A stretch of 64,000 nt of DNA from Rubritepida flocculans DSM 14296 (GCF_000425365.1 NZ_AUDH01000002.1:124001-188000); one strand, 5' to 3'; positions 17,335 to 26,146 are shown, counted from the first letter of the stretch. Translations and numbers: made by a program. Notes: generated by a model not told the origin, from the letters alone.

Positions 17335-18696
17335 CTAACCCGCCGCCCGCCGTGCCGGCGCATAGCCCGGCACCGGCAGCCCCGGCCGCGGCCCGCGCCA
17401 GAACAGCACCGCCACCAGCGGGATCATCCAGGCCACCCGCGCCTGGTAGCGCGGGAACACGCCCGAGAGCGCGCCCGTGGCCAGCGCATTGCCCGCCACG
17501 CCCACCAGGATGGCGAGCAGCAGCCCCAGCGCGCGCGGCCGCGCCGCCGCATGCCAGCGCGCCCAGGCCAGCAGCGCGAAGGGGGTGGCGGCGAGCAGCG
17601 CCAGCGGGTGCAGCCAGGCCACGGCGGCCCCCAGCGCCGCCAGCCGCCCCCGCTGCTGCAGCGCCGCATCGTGCCGGCGCAGCTCGGCGGGCGGGAAGCC
17701 CTCGGCGATGCGCGGGCGCACCACCTTGGTCGTGTCCGGATTCGCCAGCGTGTCGCCGATGCGCGTGGTGGTGAGCTGGCGCAGGAAGTTGTGCAGCCCC
17801 TGCAGGGCCACGGTCAGCGGCTCGCGCCGCAGCGTCTCGGCGACGATCTCCCGCGCCTCGGGCGAGAGCCGGGCGCCGCCGAGGAAGATGGGCGTGCCGT
17901 CGGCCTCGCGGTTCACCGGGCTGTCGGGGTGCCAGAGGAAGGCGTCCGAATGGGTGGGCAGCCGGTCGAGGAAGGCGCAGAGATGCCAGCCCGCCTCCGG
18001 GCAGCGCGCGGCGAGGGTGCGCGCCGCCGGCCCGTCCACCAGCAGCCGGGCCAGCAGGAAGGTGCTGCCATGCGGCGAGAGGGCGAGCCGCCCATGCCCC
18101 ACCGCATTGGTCGCGAGGATCAGCCCCGCCGCCCCCAGCAGCGGCAGCGCCGCCCGCCCCGCCACCCCCCAGCCCGCGCGCATCAGCCCGGCCAGCACCA
18201 GCAGGGCGAAGAGCACCGGCAGGTTGGACAGGTGCGAGGCCGCCGCGACCGGGGCGAGCAGCAGCAGCCAGGCGCGCTCGCCCCGGCTCAGCGTCTCCCA
18301 GCCCCAGGCGAGCAGGGCGGTGGCGAGGATGGCGGCCGGCGTCAGCGCATCGGGCATGATGAGCGAGACGGACCAGGGCAGGGCGGTGAACAGCGCGAGC
18401 CCTGCGCAGAGCAGCAGATGCCGCCCCGGCCCCGCCCGCCCCAGCGCCCGCGCCAGCAGCCAGACCAGGTGCGAGAGGATGAGCGCCTGCGCCGCCGCCG
18501 TGCCCCAGAGCGTGACGTGCTGGTGGAACAGGAAGGCGAAGGGGCCGTAGATCCAAGGCTTGTCCCAGATCATCAGCGGCACGACGGTCTGCGCCAGGAA
18601 GGCGCCCGTGTCGGTGAACAGGATGGGGTAGCCGTTCGCCAGCGCGGGCCAGAGGAGGAGCAGCGCGCCCCCCGCGATGGCGGCCAGGGCGGTCAT
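17335..18696 (-). CDS. polytopic inner-membrane protein, unknown function
   Basis: The 453-residue protein has about ten predicted membrane helices. It starts MTALAAIAGGALLLLWPALA and ends in a soluble RRAAG tail. The first periplasmic loop (ANGYPILFTDTGAFLAQTVV) and the long mid loop with CPEAGWHLCAFLDRLPTHSDAF look like a glycosyltransferase-C or polyprenyl-glycosyltransferase fold, but no catalytic motif is certain. The ATG at 18696 coincides with the end of a dispersed repeat. Upstream in-frame codons translate the repeat and are excluded. It may be the only gene on its transcript. Confidence 0.7.
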   Translation of the reverse strand: MTALAAIAGGALLLLWPALANGYPILFTDTGAFLAQTVVPLMIWDKPWIYGPFAFLFHQHVTLWGTAAAQALILSHLVWLLARALGRAGPGRHLLLCAGLALFTALPWSVSLIMPDALTPAAILATALLAWGWETLSRGERAWLLLLAPVAAASHLSNLPVLFALLVLAGLMRAGWGVAGRAALPLLGAAGLILATNAVGHGRLALSPHGSTFLLARLLVDGPAARTLAARCPEAGWHLCAFLDRLPTHSDAFLWHPDSPVNREADGTPIFLGGARLSPEAREIVAETLRREPLTVALQGLHNFLRQLTTTRIGDTLANPDTTKVVRPRIAEGFPPAELRRHDAALQQRGRLAALGAAVAWLHPLALLAATPFALLAWARWHAAARPRALGLLLAILVGVAGNALATGALSGVFPRYQARVAWMIPLVAVLFWRGPRPGLPVPGYAPARRAAG

Positions 18697-18821
18697 GCCA
18701 GCAGCCGCTGTTCTCGATCCGTGGAAAGGCGGCGCGGCCGCTGGCATGCCGCCGTTTTGGCACGCCGCCGCCCCCCAACCCGGCGTGCGCGATACGTCCG
18801 GCCAGCCGGCCGGCCGTATCA
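18694..18821. repeat. dispersed intergenic element, copy 2 (about 128 bp)
   Basis: It has the same ends as copy 1: CATGCCAGCAGCCGC (18694-18708) and a right-end hairpin with arms 18791-18803 and 18808-18820 (12 of 13 pairs, loop AGCC). It shares TGGCACGCCGCCGCC (about 18758-18772) and the CAACCCGGC.TGCGCGAT block. An extra internal inverted repeat pairs 18694-18708 with 18734-18748 (14 of 15). The moaE stop (TGA 18821-18819) is in the hairpin, and the start codon of the next gene (18696) is in the left end. It separates two co-directional genes. Confidence 0.75.
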
Positions 18822-19277
18822 GCCGGCCGTCCTGGTCCACCGGGCCGCCGCGTCCTCGTCCGATTCGCGCGCCTCGACCCAGCGCGGCGGCCCCTCGCGC
18901 GGCTCCTCGCGCTTCCAGAAGGGCGCCTTGGTCTTGAGCCAGTCCATCAGGAAGGCGCAGGCCTCCAGCGCCGCCTGGCGATGGGCGCTGGCTGTGAGCA
19001 CGAGCACGATGGGCTCGCCGGGCGTGAGGCGGCCGACGCGATGGATCACCGTGCAGCCGGTGAGCGGCCAGCGCGCCATGGCCTGCTCGGCGATGCGCGC
19101 CAGCGCGCGCTCGGTCATCGCCGGGTAGTGCTCCAGCACCATGGCGGCCAGCCCGTCATCCACCCGGCAGATGCCGGTGAAGGAGGCGAGCGCGCCGATG
19201 TCCGTCCGCCCCGCCGTCAGCGCCGCCATCTCGGCCGCCACGTCGAAGGGGGCTTCCTGCACGCGGATGGAGGGCAT
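18819..19277 (-). CDS. moaE: molybdopterin synthase catalytic subunit
   Basis: The 152-residue large subunit transfers sulfur from MoaD thiocarboxylate to cyclic pyranopterin. The active-site region KTKAPFWKREEPREGPPRWV holds the two conserved lysines. GRLTPGEPIVLVLTASAHR is the family core. It follows moaD by 2 bp and ends the uvrC-pgsA-lipoprotein-moaD-moaE run, with the repeat hairpin at its stop codon. Confidence 0.96.
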   Translation of the reverse strand: MPSIRVQEAPFDVAAEMAALTAGRTDIGALASFTGICRVDDGLAAMVLEHYPAMTERALARIAEQAMARWPLTGCTVIHRVGRLTPGEPIVLVLTASAHRQAALEACAFLMDWLKTKAPFWKREEPREGPPRWVEARESDEDAAARWTRTAG

Positions 19278-19279
19278 GC

Positions 19280-19531
19280 TCAGCCGCCGGTGACGGGAGG
19301 GAAGAACGCCACCTCGTCGCCCTCCGCCACGGGGTGGTCGGGCCCGGCGAAGTCGAGGTTCACGGCGCAGCGCACCCCCTTGCCGGGCGCCAGCGCCTCG
19401 GCATGGGCGGGGCTGAGCGTGGCGAGATGCCCCATCAGCGCGCCCACCGTGGCGATGCCGGGGGGCAGCGTCACCTCCTCCTCGGCGCGGCCGAGGCGCT
19501 CGCGCAGCCAGGCGAAGTAGAGGATCTTCAT
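19280..19531 (-). CDS. moaD: molybdopterin synthase sulfur-carrier subunit
   Basis: From ATG 19531 this is an 83-residue ubiquitin-fold protein that starts MKILYFAWLRERLGRAEEEV and ends in the required C-terminal Gly-Gly (PPVTGG), which is adenylylated and thiocarboxylated. The mid-protein NLDFAGPDHPVAEGDEVAFF is typical. The open frame extends upstream, but that part overlaps the lipoprotein gene and lacks similarity. moaE follows at 2 bp, so the two subunits are made together. Confidence 0.95.
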   Translation of the reverse strand: MKILYFAWLRERLGRAEEEVTLPPGIATVGALMGHLATLSPAHAEALAPGKGVRCAVNLDFAGPDHPVAEGDEVAFFPPVTGG

Positions 19532-19535
19532 CGGC

Positions 19536-20186
19536 TCAGCGCGGGCTGGGCACCTGGCGCGGCGGTTCGCCCGGGGTGAGCAGGGTGGTCGTCCCGCCCT
19601 CACGCACCGCGAGGCCCGCGCCCTGGGGCGAGAGGGTGCTCTGCACCCGGCCCGCGCCGCCGGTGGTGACCACGGGGCCCGAGGGGGTCGGGATCGCCTG
19701 GCCGTCGCTGCGCGGCATCGCGGCGGGGGCGGCGGCCGGGGCCGCCTCGAAGCGCGGCATGCGCCCGATCCCGGCGCGCGGCGGCTCCAGCAAATCGGGC
19801 GCGGTGGAGGCGCCGGGCGCGCGGCGCGGGGCGGTGCCGCGCAGCACCTCCTCCGGGTCGGCCAGCGTGGCGCGCGGGGCCTCCTGGGGGGGCCAGATCG
19901 AGCCGGGCTCGGGCTGCAGCGTCTCGGGCGCGGTGGCCACGCGGCCGCGCACGCGCTGCACGGTCAGGCTTTCGGAGGGGATGTCCACCCGGCTCCCGCC
20001 CCATTGCGGGCCGAAGCTGAAGGCCCCGAAGGCCGGCGCGGGCAGGCGCGGCCCCTGCAGATCGGCGCAGGCGCCGAGAGCCAGAAGCAGCCCGATCCCG
20101 AGCCCCCGCCCCGCCGCGCGCCGCCGCCGCCACACGCCCTGAAGCCCTGCCGTCATCGTCCGCACCATTCTTCCGTTGCGCCGCAA
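19536..20186 (-). CDS. proline-rich lipoprotein, unknown function
   Basis: The 216-residue product has an N-terminal basic stretch (RRRRAAGRG), a hydrophobic segment and a lipobox (LLLALGAC) near residue 45. The mature region is Pro/Ala-rich with no recognised domain. A GGGAGG Shine-Dalgarno sits 7 bases before the TTG at 20186, so I prefer that start. ATGs at 20168 and 20156 and a TTG at 20213 (overlapping the pgsA stop) are alternatives. It lies between pgsA and moaD in the same transcript. Confidence 0.6.
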   Translation of the reverse strand: MRRNGRMVRTMTAGLQGVWRRRRAAGRGLGIGLLLALGACADLQGPRLPAPAFGAFSFGPQWGGSRVDIPSESLTVQRVRGRVATAPETLQPEPGSIWPPQEAPRATLADPEEVLRGTAPRRAPGASTAPDLLEPPRAGIGRMPRFEAAPAAAPAAMPRSDGQAIPTPSGPVVTTGGAGRVQSTLSPQGAGLAVREGGTTTLLTPGEPPRQVPSPR

Positions 20187-20209
20187 GATGCGCCCTCCCG
20201 GTCCGCGTC

Positions 20210-20818
20210 TCAAGGCGGCGAGAGGCGGCCCGGCTCGGCGGCGCCCTCCTTGCCGCCGGCGTGGCGCAGCCCGGCCACCCAGTAGTCCCAGCCCGTGACG
20301 AGCGTCAGCCCCGCCGCCGTCCAGAGCATGATCTCGCCGATCAGCCCCACGGGCAGCACGCCGAGGCCGAGCGCCGCCGCCCCGCTATCCCCCGCCAGCA
20401 GCGTGCCGAGCGCGCCCATCTGGAACCCCGTCTTCCACTTGGCGAGCCGCGTGACCGGCAGCCCGACGCGCAGCCCCGCGAGATATTCGCGCAGGCCGGA
20501 GACGAGGATCTCGCGCAGCATGATGACGATGGCGGGCAGCAGGGCGAGGTCGTTCAGCCGGTCGAAGCCGGCGAGCAGCATCAGCGCCGCGCCGACCAGG
20601 AGCTTGTCGGCGATCGGGTCCAGCATGCGGCCGAAATCGCTGGTGATCTGCCGCTCGCGCGCGATCTTGCCGTCGAAATAATCGGTGATGGCGGCGGCCG
20701 AGAACACCACGCAGGCCGCCATGTCGCCCCAGGGCGTCTGCAGCGCCACGAGCAGCACGAGCAGCGGAATGGCGAGAATCCGCGAGACCGTGAGCAGGTT
20801 GGGGAGGTCGAGGGGCAC
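20210..20818 (-). CDS. pgsA: CDP-diacylglycerol-glycerol-3-phosphate 3-phosphatidyltransferase
   Basis: The 202-residue membrane enzyme makes phosphatidylglycerol phosphate, the committed step to PG and cardiolipin. The CDP-alcohol phosphotransferase signature is complete: D-Y-F-D-G-K-I-A-R-E-R followed by D-F-G-R-M-L-D-P-I-A-D. At least four hydrophobic segments are visible. It begins 4 bp after the uvrC stop on the same strand, the conserved uvrC-pgsA order. Confidence 0.96.
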   Translation of the reverse strand: MPLDLPNLLTVSRILAIPLLVLLVALQTPWGDMAACVVFSAAAITDYFDGKIARERQITSDFGRMLDPIADKLLVGAALMLLAGFDRLNDLALLPAIVIMLREILVSGLREYLAGLRVGLPVTRLAKWKTGFQMGALGTLLAGDSGAAALGLGVLPVGLIGEIMLWTAAGLTLVTGWDYWVAGLRHAGGKEGAAEPGRLSPP

Positions 20819-20822
20819 GCGC

Positions 20823-22712
20823 CTATGTAGCTTGCCCCGCCCCGGGATGAAAATGCTGGTGAATCCGCCGCGCCAGGGCGGGGCCGATGCCCGGGCAGTT
20901 GGCCAGATCGCTCTCGCCCGCCTGGCGCACCCCGCGCGCGGAGCCGAAATGGTTCAGCAGCCGCCGCTTCACCGCCGGCCCCACGCCCGGGATGTCGTCC
21001 AGCTCGGAGGTGGTGAGCCGCCTGGCCCGGCCCGCGCGGTGCGCGCCGATGACGAAGCGGTGCGCCTCGTCGCGCAGCCGCTGCAGGTGGTAGAGCACCG
21101 GATCGCGCGGCGGAAGCTGGAAGGGCGCGCGGCCGGCCATGTGGAACCACTCGCGCCCCGCATCCCGGTCCGGCCCCTTGGCGATGGCGACCAGCGGGAT
21201 GTCCTCGAGGCCCATCTCCTCCAGCACGGCGCGCGCGGCCGAGAGCTGGCCGGCGCCGCCGTCGATCAGCACCAGGTCCGGCCAGTTCTCGCCCTGCCGC
21301 GCGGGGTCCTCCTTCAAGGCGCGCTCGAAGCGGCGGGTCAGCACCTCGCGCAGCATGGCGAAATCGTCCCCGGGCTTGGCCTCGCGGATCGCGAATTTGC
21401 GGTAGGCGGATTTCACGAAGCCCTGCGGGCCGGCCACGATCATCGCGCCATAGGCGCTCGTCCCCATGATGTGGCTGTTGTCGTAGACCTCGACGCGGCT
21501 CGGCGCCTCGGGAAGGTCGAAGACGCGCGCCACGCCCTCCAGCAGCGCTGCCTGGGCGGTGGATTCGGCGAGGCGGCGCTCCAGCGCCTCGCGCGCATTG
21601 GTCTCGGCATGCTCCACCACGGCGCGCTTCTCGCCGCGCTGCGGGCGGTGCAGCTCCACGCGGCGGCCGGCCTTGAGCGAGAGCGCCTCGGCGATCAGCG
21701 CGGCCTCGGGCGGCTCATGGCTGGTCAGCACCAGGGGCGGGGGCGGCAGCTCGTCGTAGAGCTGTGCGAGGAAGCTCGCCATCACCTCCTCGGGCGCGAT
21801 GTCGGTCCTCGAGTGGGTGAGGAAATAGGGCCGGTTGCCGTTGTTGCGCCCGCCGCGGAAGAAGAACACCTGCACGCAGGACTGCCCCGCCGCCATGTGC
21901 AGGGCCACCACATCGGCGTCGCCCACGCCTTCGAGGTTCACGCGCGAACTGCCCTGCACATGGGTCAGGCCGCGGATGCGGTCGCGCAGCGCGGCCGCGC
22001 GCTCGAACTCCAGCGCGGCGGCGGCCTGTTCCATCTCGGCGGCCAGGCGCTTCTGGATGGAGGGCGTCTCGCCCGCCAGGAACTGCTTCGCCTCGGCCAC
22101 CAGCGCGGCATACTCCTCGCGCCCGATGCGCCCGACGCAGGGGGCGGAGCAGCGCTTGATCTGGTGCAGCAGGCAGGGCCGGTCGCGGCTGTCGAACACC
22201 GTGTCGCGGCAGGTGCGCAGCAGGAAGACGCGCTGCAGCGCCGTGATGGTCTGGTTCACCGCCCAGACGCTGGCGAAGGGGCCGTAGTAGCTGGCGCCCT
22301 TGCGCCGCTCGCCGCGGTGCTTGGCGATCTGCGGGAAGGGGTGGTCGTCGCTGACCATCAGCCAGGGGTAGGATTTGTCGTCGCGCAGGACGATGTTGAA
22401 GCGCGGCCTGAGGCGCTTGATGAGGTTCGCTTCGAGCAGCAGCGCCTCGGCCTCGGAGGCGGTGGTGATCACCTCGATGCGGCGCGTCTCGAACACCATG
22501 CGCCGCAGCCGCTCGGGCAGGCGGGAGAGCTGCGTGTACTGCGCCACGCGCCGGCGGATGGCGCGCGCCTTGCCGACATAGAGCACATCGCCCTTGCCAT
22601 CGAGCATGCGATAGACGCCGGGCGAGAGCGGCAGGCCGGGCAGCGCGGCCTCGAACACCGCAAGGCCGGAGGCGGGGGCCTCCTCGGGCGCGGGGGATTC
22701 CTGTTCCTCCAT
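20823..22712 (-). CDS. uvrC: excinuclease ABC subunit C
   Basis: The 629-residue nuclease makes both incisions in nucleotide excision repair with UvrAB. Domains in order are: N-terminal GIY-YIG ([20 protein letters not shown], about 36-55), a cysteine-containing region ([20 protein letters not shown]), a UVR motif around [20 protein letters not shown], the RNase-H-like domain with V-Y-D-N-S-H and [10 protein letters not shown], and C-terminal helix-hairpin-helices ([20 protein letters not shown]). It heads the pgsA/moaD/moaE operon. Its upstream region is the largest gap in the window. Confidence 0.97.
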   Translation of the reverse strand: MEEQESPAPEEAPASGLAVFEAALPGLPLSPGVYRMLDGKGDVLYVGKARAIRRRVAQYTQLSRLPERLRRMVFETRRIEVITTASEAEALLLEANLIKRLRPRFNIVLRDDKSYPWLMVSDDHPFPQIAKHRGERRKGASYYGPFASVWAVNQTITALQRVFLLRTCRDTVFDSRDRPCLLHQIKRCSAPCVGRIGREEYAALVAEAKQFLAGETPSIQKRLAAEMEQAAAALEFERAAALRDRIRGLTHVQGSSRVNLEGVGDADVVALHMAAGQSCVQVFFFRGGRNNGNRPYFLTHSRTDIAPEEVMASFLAQLYDELPPPPLVLTSHEPPEAALIAEALSLKAGRRVELHRPQRGEKRAVVEHAETNAREALERRLAESTAQAALLEGVARVFDLPEAPSRVEVYDNSHIMGTSAYGAMIVAGPQGFVKSAYRKFAIREAKPGDDFAMLREVLTRRFERALKEDPARQGENWPDLVLIDGGAGQLSAARAVLEEMGLEDIPLVAIAKGPDRDAGREWFHMAGRAPFQLPPRDPVLYHLQRLRDEAHRFVIGAHRAGRARRLTTSELDDIPGVGPAVKRRLLNHFGSARGVRQAGESDLANCPGIGPALARRIHQHFHPGAGQAT

Positions 22713-23078
22713 GGCGTGTGGTTAGAGCATCAGGGGCGGTGGCGGGAACGGCTTCGGGCCGCTCACCATGCCAGCGCATGGCATGAAGAGCCCGGCGCTG
22801 CTGCACCTGCGAACTGTCCACGGAATCTGTGGATAACCCTGTGGGCGAGGCGATGGGCTTCGCCAGGGACGCGGCGTTTCACCACGGCTTCGCTCGTTCT
22901 GCCCACGGATTGCGCAACGAGCCAAGTCGTTGATTTTGCGAGATTCGCCATCCGGGCAACTGTCCAATTGCGGCATCATCATGAAGAAAGTGTTGACATC
23001 GCAGGACGTTCGCCGCGCCGAACAGGGCCGGTGGATGATTTTCGCCGCCGCGCGCCGGATAGGGATTGACTCGCCCGC
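22713..23078. other. 366-bp intergenic region upstream of uvrC
   Basis: This is the only gene-free stretch over 300 bp. It is less GC-rich than its surroundings from about 22910 to 23005. It contains a perfect 7-bp inverted repeat CATGCCA-5-TGGCATG (22767-22785), whose left part matches the end of the dispersed element. It also contains an exact DnaA box (22828-22836). A 62-codon minus-strand frame (22763-22951) lacks similarity and I do not call it. The uvrC promoter should be here, but I cannot place it with confidence. Confidence 0.6.
22828..22836 (-). promoter_or_regulatory. consensus DnaA box
   Basis: The minus strand reads TTATCCACA, the high-affinity consensus. It lies 116-124 bp upstream of the uvrC start. 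Partly similar TGTCCACGG sits 5 bp to its left. A single perfect box with no cluster, no nearby dnaA/parA/hemE genes and no long AT-rich unwinding region makes an origin unlikely. DnaA control of uvrC or titration are possible roles. Confidence 0.55.
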
Positions 23079-23453
23079 TCAGCCGCGCCGGCGCTCGACC
23101 GTCACGCCCACGGACGCGGCGTCATGGAAGGCGTCCGGCTTCTCGATCGTGACACGGGCGCTGACCACGCGGGAATCCTCCAGCGCCTCCATGGCCAACC
23201 GTTCCGCCAGCGTCTCCACCAGCAGCACATGGCCCTGGGCCACCGCGGCCCGGGCGGCGTGCACGAGGCGCTCGTAGTCCACCACGCGGGCGAGATCGTC
23301 CTCGCCGATGTCGGGGCCCGAATCCTCGGCCGCGAGGTCCATGTGGATCACCACGCGCTGGGGCGCGATCTTCTCGTGCGCGTGGACGCCGAGCCTCGCC
23401 TGGAGCTCGAGCCCGCGGACGAAGACATGGCGCAGGCGGGGCGGCGTGGTCAT
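23079..23453 (-). CDS. folB: dihydroneopterin aldolase
   Basis: The 124-residue enzyme cleaves dihydroneopterin in folate synthesis. It begins MTTPPRLRHVFVRGLELQAR with GVHAHEKIAPQRV. The catalytic-region V-V-D-Y-E-R-L motif and LLVETLAERLA with the substrate-binding Glu are present. I chose ATG 23453. The frame starts at 23468 but adds only five poor residues. The FolM-like reductase lies 54 bp upstream on the same strand. Confidence 0.93.
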   Translation of the reverse strand: MTTPPRLRHVFVRGLELQARLGVHAHEKIAPQRVVIHMDLAAEDSGPDIGEDDLARVVDYERLVHAARAAVAQGHVLLVETLAERLAMEALEDSRVVSARVTIEKPDAFHDAASVGVTVERRRG

Positions 23454-23507
23454 GCCGCCCGATAGCATGCGGCCGGGCGCGGCTTCACTCCCCCTGCGGC
23501 CGGGCTG

Positions 23508-24290
23508 TCATTCCTCCGGCGCGGATGCCGCCCCGGCCGGCGCCCATTGCAGGTGCTGCCCGCCATCGAGGCAGAGAATCTGCCCCGTGACGCTGGGCAG
23601 GGCGAGCAGGGCGAGCAGCGCGCGCGCCACCTCCTCCGGGCTCGTGCCGCGCTGCAGCGGCACCGAGCGGCATTGGCGGTCGAACTGCTCCTGGCTCTGC
23701 CGCGACGAGGGCAGGGCGGGGCCGGGCCCGATGCCGAAGACCCGGATGCGCGGCGCGAGCGCCAGCGCCAACTGCTGCGTCAGCGCCCAGAGCGCGGCCT
23801 TGGAGACGGTGTAGGTGACGAAATGCGGCGTGAGGGAGAGCACGCGCTGGTCGAGCAGATTGGCCACCACCCCCTCCGCCCCGGCGGGAAGCCGCGCGGC
23901 GAAATGCTGCGTCAGCACGAAGGGGGCGCGCAGGTTGGGCTCCAGGTGGTGGTCCCAGCTCGCGCGGGTCGCGTCGTGCCATTCGTCGCGCGTGAAGGTG
24001 CTGGCGTTGTTCACCAGCACGCCGAGCGGGCCGAGCCCCGCCTCCGCCTGACCGAGCAGCGGCTGCACCTCCTCCTCGCGCGCGAGATCGGCCGCGAGCA
24101 CCTGGGCGCGGCGGCCCATGGCGCGCAGCTCCGCGGCCAGCGCCTCGCCCTCGGCGCGCGAGGCATGCACGTGCAGCGTCACGTCGAAGCCCGCCTGGGC
24201 GAGGGCGCGGGCCATCGCCGCGCCGAGGCGCCTGGCGCCCCCGGTGACGAGGGCGTGGCGGGGAATGGTCTTGGGGATCGGGAAGCTCAT
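23508..24290 (-). CDS. SDR oxidoreductase, pteridine/dihydromonapterin reductase-like
   Basis: The 260-residue short-chain dehydrogenase has T-G-G-A-R-R-L-G instead of the usual TGxxxGxG, the variant seen in PTR1/FolM pteridine reductases. The usual catalytic Ser is replaced by Asp (NLLDQ), 13 residues before the Tyr of YTVSKAAL, giving the Asp-Tyr-Lys set of that subfamily. An N-N-A-S-T-F motif is present. With folB just downstream, reduction of dihydromonapterin or dihydrofolate is the best guess. A general SDR role cannot be excluded. Confidence 0.8.
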   Translation of the reverse strand: MSFPIPKTIPRHALVTGGARRLGAAMARALAQAGFDVTLHVHASRAEGEALAAELRAMGRRAQVLAADLAREEEVQPLLGQAEAGLGPLGVLVNNASTFTRDEWHDATRASWDHHLEPNLRAPFVLTQHFAARLPAGAEGVVANLLDQRVLSLTPHFVTYTVSKAALWALTQQLALALAPRIRVFGIGPGPALPSSRQSQEQFDRQCRSVPLQRGTSPEEVARALLALLALPSVTGQILCLDGGQHLQWAPAGAASAPEE

Positions 24291-24350
24291 GGCCCGCCGC
24301 CAGATGGGGGCGAAGCGGCCGCGCGCAACCGCATCATGGCCGCGAGCGCC

Positions 24351-25310
24351 TCATCCCCGGCCGAGCCGCCGCTCCGCCCAGGCCCAGAGGGCGAGGCCGG
24401 GCAGGTAGAGCGCGAGCTCGCGCAGGCGCCGCACCAGGGCGAGGGCGAGGCTCACCTCCGCCCCCAGCCCCATCAGCGCGCCCACGCCGAGGTAGCCCGC
24501 CTCGATGACGCCAAGCCCCCCCGGCACGGCGAAGGCGAAGGCGGCCACCGCCTGCACCAGCGCCTCGATCGCCAGCGCCTCCAGGAAGGAGACGGGCTGG
24601 CCCAGCAGCCACAGCGCGATCCAGATCTGCAGCGCGCCCAGGATGTTGGCCGCCATCTGCCAGGCGAAGCTGCAGGCCAGCAGGCGCGGGTTGCGCCAGG
24701 CCCGGCGCAGATAGCCGTCGATGCGGCGCGAGCCCTCGGCGAAGCCCGCGATCCGCCCCTGGCTCACCCGCGCGAGCCAGGAGGAGAGCCGGCCGAAGGC
24801 GCGCGCGTTCTGCACCGCGATGAAGGGTGCGGCCAGCAGCGCCCCGCCCAGCACGACGCCCAGCGTCGCCATCCAGCCCAGGGTGCGCCCCGTCGCCATC
24901 AGCAGGGCGAGGCCGAGCAGCGCGAAGCCGAGCTGCGCCAGCACCGAGAGCCCCATGTCGATCAGCAGCGAGCCCGCCGCCGGGCCCGGCCCCATGCCGC
25001 GCGCCCGCAGCAGCCGGTAGCAGGCCAGCTCGCCGCCCACCCGCCCCACCGGCAGCAGCGTGTTCACGCTCTCCCGGATCAGGGTGAGTTCCAGGATCGC
25101 GCCCATGTGCGGGCGCTGCGCGCCGGGCATGGCCAGCGCCCAGGCCCAGCCATTGGCCGCCATGAACAGCCCATGCGCCGCCACCACCAGCAGCAGCCCC
25201 GCCCCGGCCGAGGCGAGAAGCGCCGCGATCTCGGCCAGATCCTGCTGCGCCACCAGCCAGAGGGCGAGGGCGAGCCCCGCGAGCGCCAGCAGCCATCCGA
25301 GCCGGTTCAC
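24351..25310 (-). CDS. hpnL: hopanoid-associated membrane protein HpnL
   Basis: The 319-residue polytopic protein belongs to the lysylphosphatidylglycerol-synthase TM (UPF0104) group. About eight helices and the family block ESVNTLLPVGRVGGELACYR are visible, as is VPGGLGVIEAGYLGVGALMG. The GTG at 25310 overlaps the hpnK stop as GTGA, giving MNRLGWLLALAGL. HpnL is thought to move or flip hopanoid intermediates, but its role is not firmly established. It is the last gene of the hpnI-J-x-K-L run. Confidence 0.87.
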   Translation of the reverse strand: MNRLGWLLALAGLALALWLVAQQDLAEIAALLASAGAGLLLVVAAHGLFMAANGWAWALAMPGAQRPHMGAILELTLIRESVNTLLPVGRVGGELACYRLLRARGMGPGPAAGSLLIDMGLSVLAQLGFALLGLALLMATGRTLGWMATLGVVLGGALLAAPFIAVQNARAFGRLSSWLARVSQGRIAGFAEGSRRIDGYLRRAWRNPRLLACSFAWQMAANILGALQIWIALWLLGQPVSFLEALAIEALVQAVAAFAFAVPGGLGVIEAGYLGVGALMGLGAEVSLALALVRRLRELALYLPGLALWAWAERRLGRG

Positions 25311-26146
25311 GGCCAGAGCATGGCGCGGTAGCCGCCGCGCGGCGTCCCGACCAGGGCCTCGCGCGCGGCGGGATCGGTCAGCGCGGCGAGTTCCGCGACA
25401 TGCGCGTAGCCCGCCCCGCCGCCGCCGAAACCGTCGCGCGCGGCGGGGTGGAAGTAGAGCTCCGTCACCCCCTCCGGCAGCAGCGGGATCAGCGCGTTCA
25501 GCCGCGCGGCGGTGAAATGGCCTGACCAGGAATAGCCGAAGACCCGATCCGGCGCGCGCAGCCCCCAGTTGGCGGCGCGCCGGCGCAGCACCCGGCACCA
25601 GGGGCCGAGCGCCCATTCGGCGACCGGATCGCCCGCGGGGTCGGCGGCGCGGCGGATCGCCTGCGGCTCATGCGGCAGGCGGATGCAGCGCACCCCCGCC
25701 CCGGCCGCCGCCTGCATCAGCGCCGCGGCGATCTGCGGGTGCAGGTGGTAGTGCTTGTGCGCGTTCACATGGTCGCAGACGAGGCCGGTGGCCGCGAAAC
25801 GCGCCATCTGCGCCGCGACCTCGGCGTGCAGCTCCGCCTGGGCGGCGGGCGAGAGGGCCAGCAGCACGCCCAGCGCGTGCATGTCGTCGCGGAAGCGGCC
25901 GTTCTTCTGCACGAGCGAGGGGATCTGCGCCGGCGGCAGCACCGGGTGGCCGTCGGTCAGCGTCAGATGCAGGCCGACGGCGAGGCCGGGGTTGGCGCGG
26001 GCGATGCGCACCGCCTCCTCCACCCCCGCCTCGCCCATCATCAGCGAGGCGGCGGTGAGCAGCCCCTCGCGATGGGCGCGCTCGACGCCCTCGTTGACGG
26101 CGCTGTGCAGGCCGAAATCATCGGCGGTGAAGATCAGGCGGCGCAT
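25307..26146 (-). CDS. hpnK: hopanoid biosynthesis deacetylase HpnK (YdjC-like)
   Basis: The 279-residue protein is a YdjC/ChbG-type carbohydrate deacetylase. Its N-terminus MRRLIFTADDFGLHSAVNEG carries the metal-binding Asp pair. The metal His residues are in GLHLTLTDGHPV and DHVNAHKHYHLHP. In the hopanoid pathway HpnK is proposed to deacetylate N-acetylglucosaminyl-bacteriohopanetetrol after HpnI. I chose ATG 26146 (MRRLIF) over the frame start at 26185. It overlaps hpnL (GTGA) and follows the YdhR-like gene by 16 bp. Confidence 0.9.
   Translation of the reverse strand: MRRLIFTADDFGLHSAVNEGVERAHREGLLTAASLMMGEAGVEEAVRIARANPGLAVGLHLTLTDGHPVLPPAQIPSLVQKNGRFRDDMHALGVLLALSPAAQAELHAEVAAQMARFAATGLVCDHVNAHKHYHLHPQIAAALMQAAAGAGVRCIRLPHEPQAIRRAADPAGDPVAEWALGPWCRVLRRRAANWGLRAPDRVFGYSWSGHFTAARLNALIPLLPEGVTELYFHPAARDGFGGGGAGYAHVAELAALTDPAAREALVGTPRGGYRAMLWP

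Noticed and set aside
22763-22951. 62-codon minus-strand frame in the uvrC upstream gap
   Set aside because: No similarity, no ribosome-binding site, and it covers the DnaA box and palindrome.
22993-22998. TTGACA as a -35 element on the plus strand
   Set aside because: No -10 at proper spacing and no plus-strand gene downstream. The next genes are on the minus strand.
22713-23078. Possible replication origin
   Set aside because: Only one exact DnaA box, no clustered boxes, no long AT-rich unwinding region and no origin-type gene neighbours.
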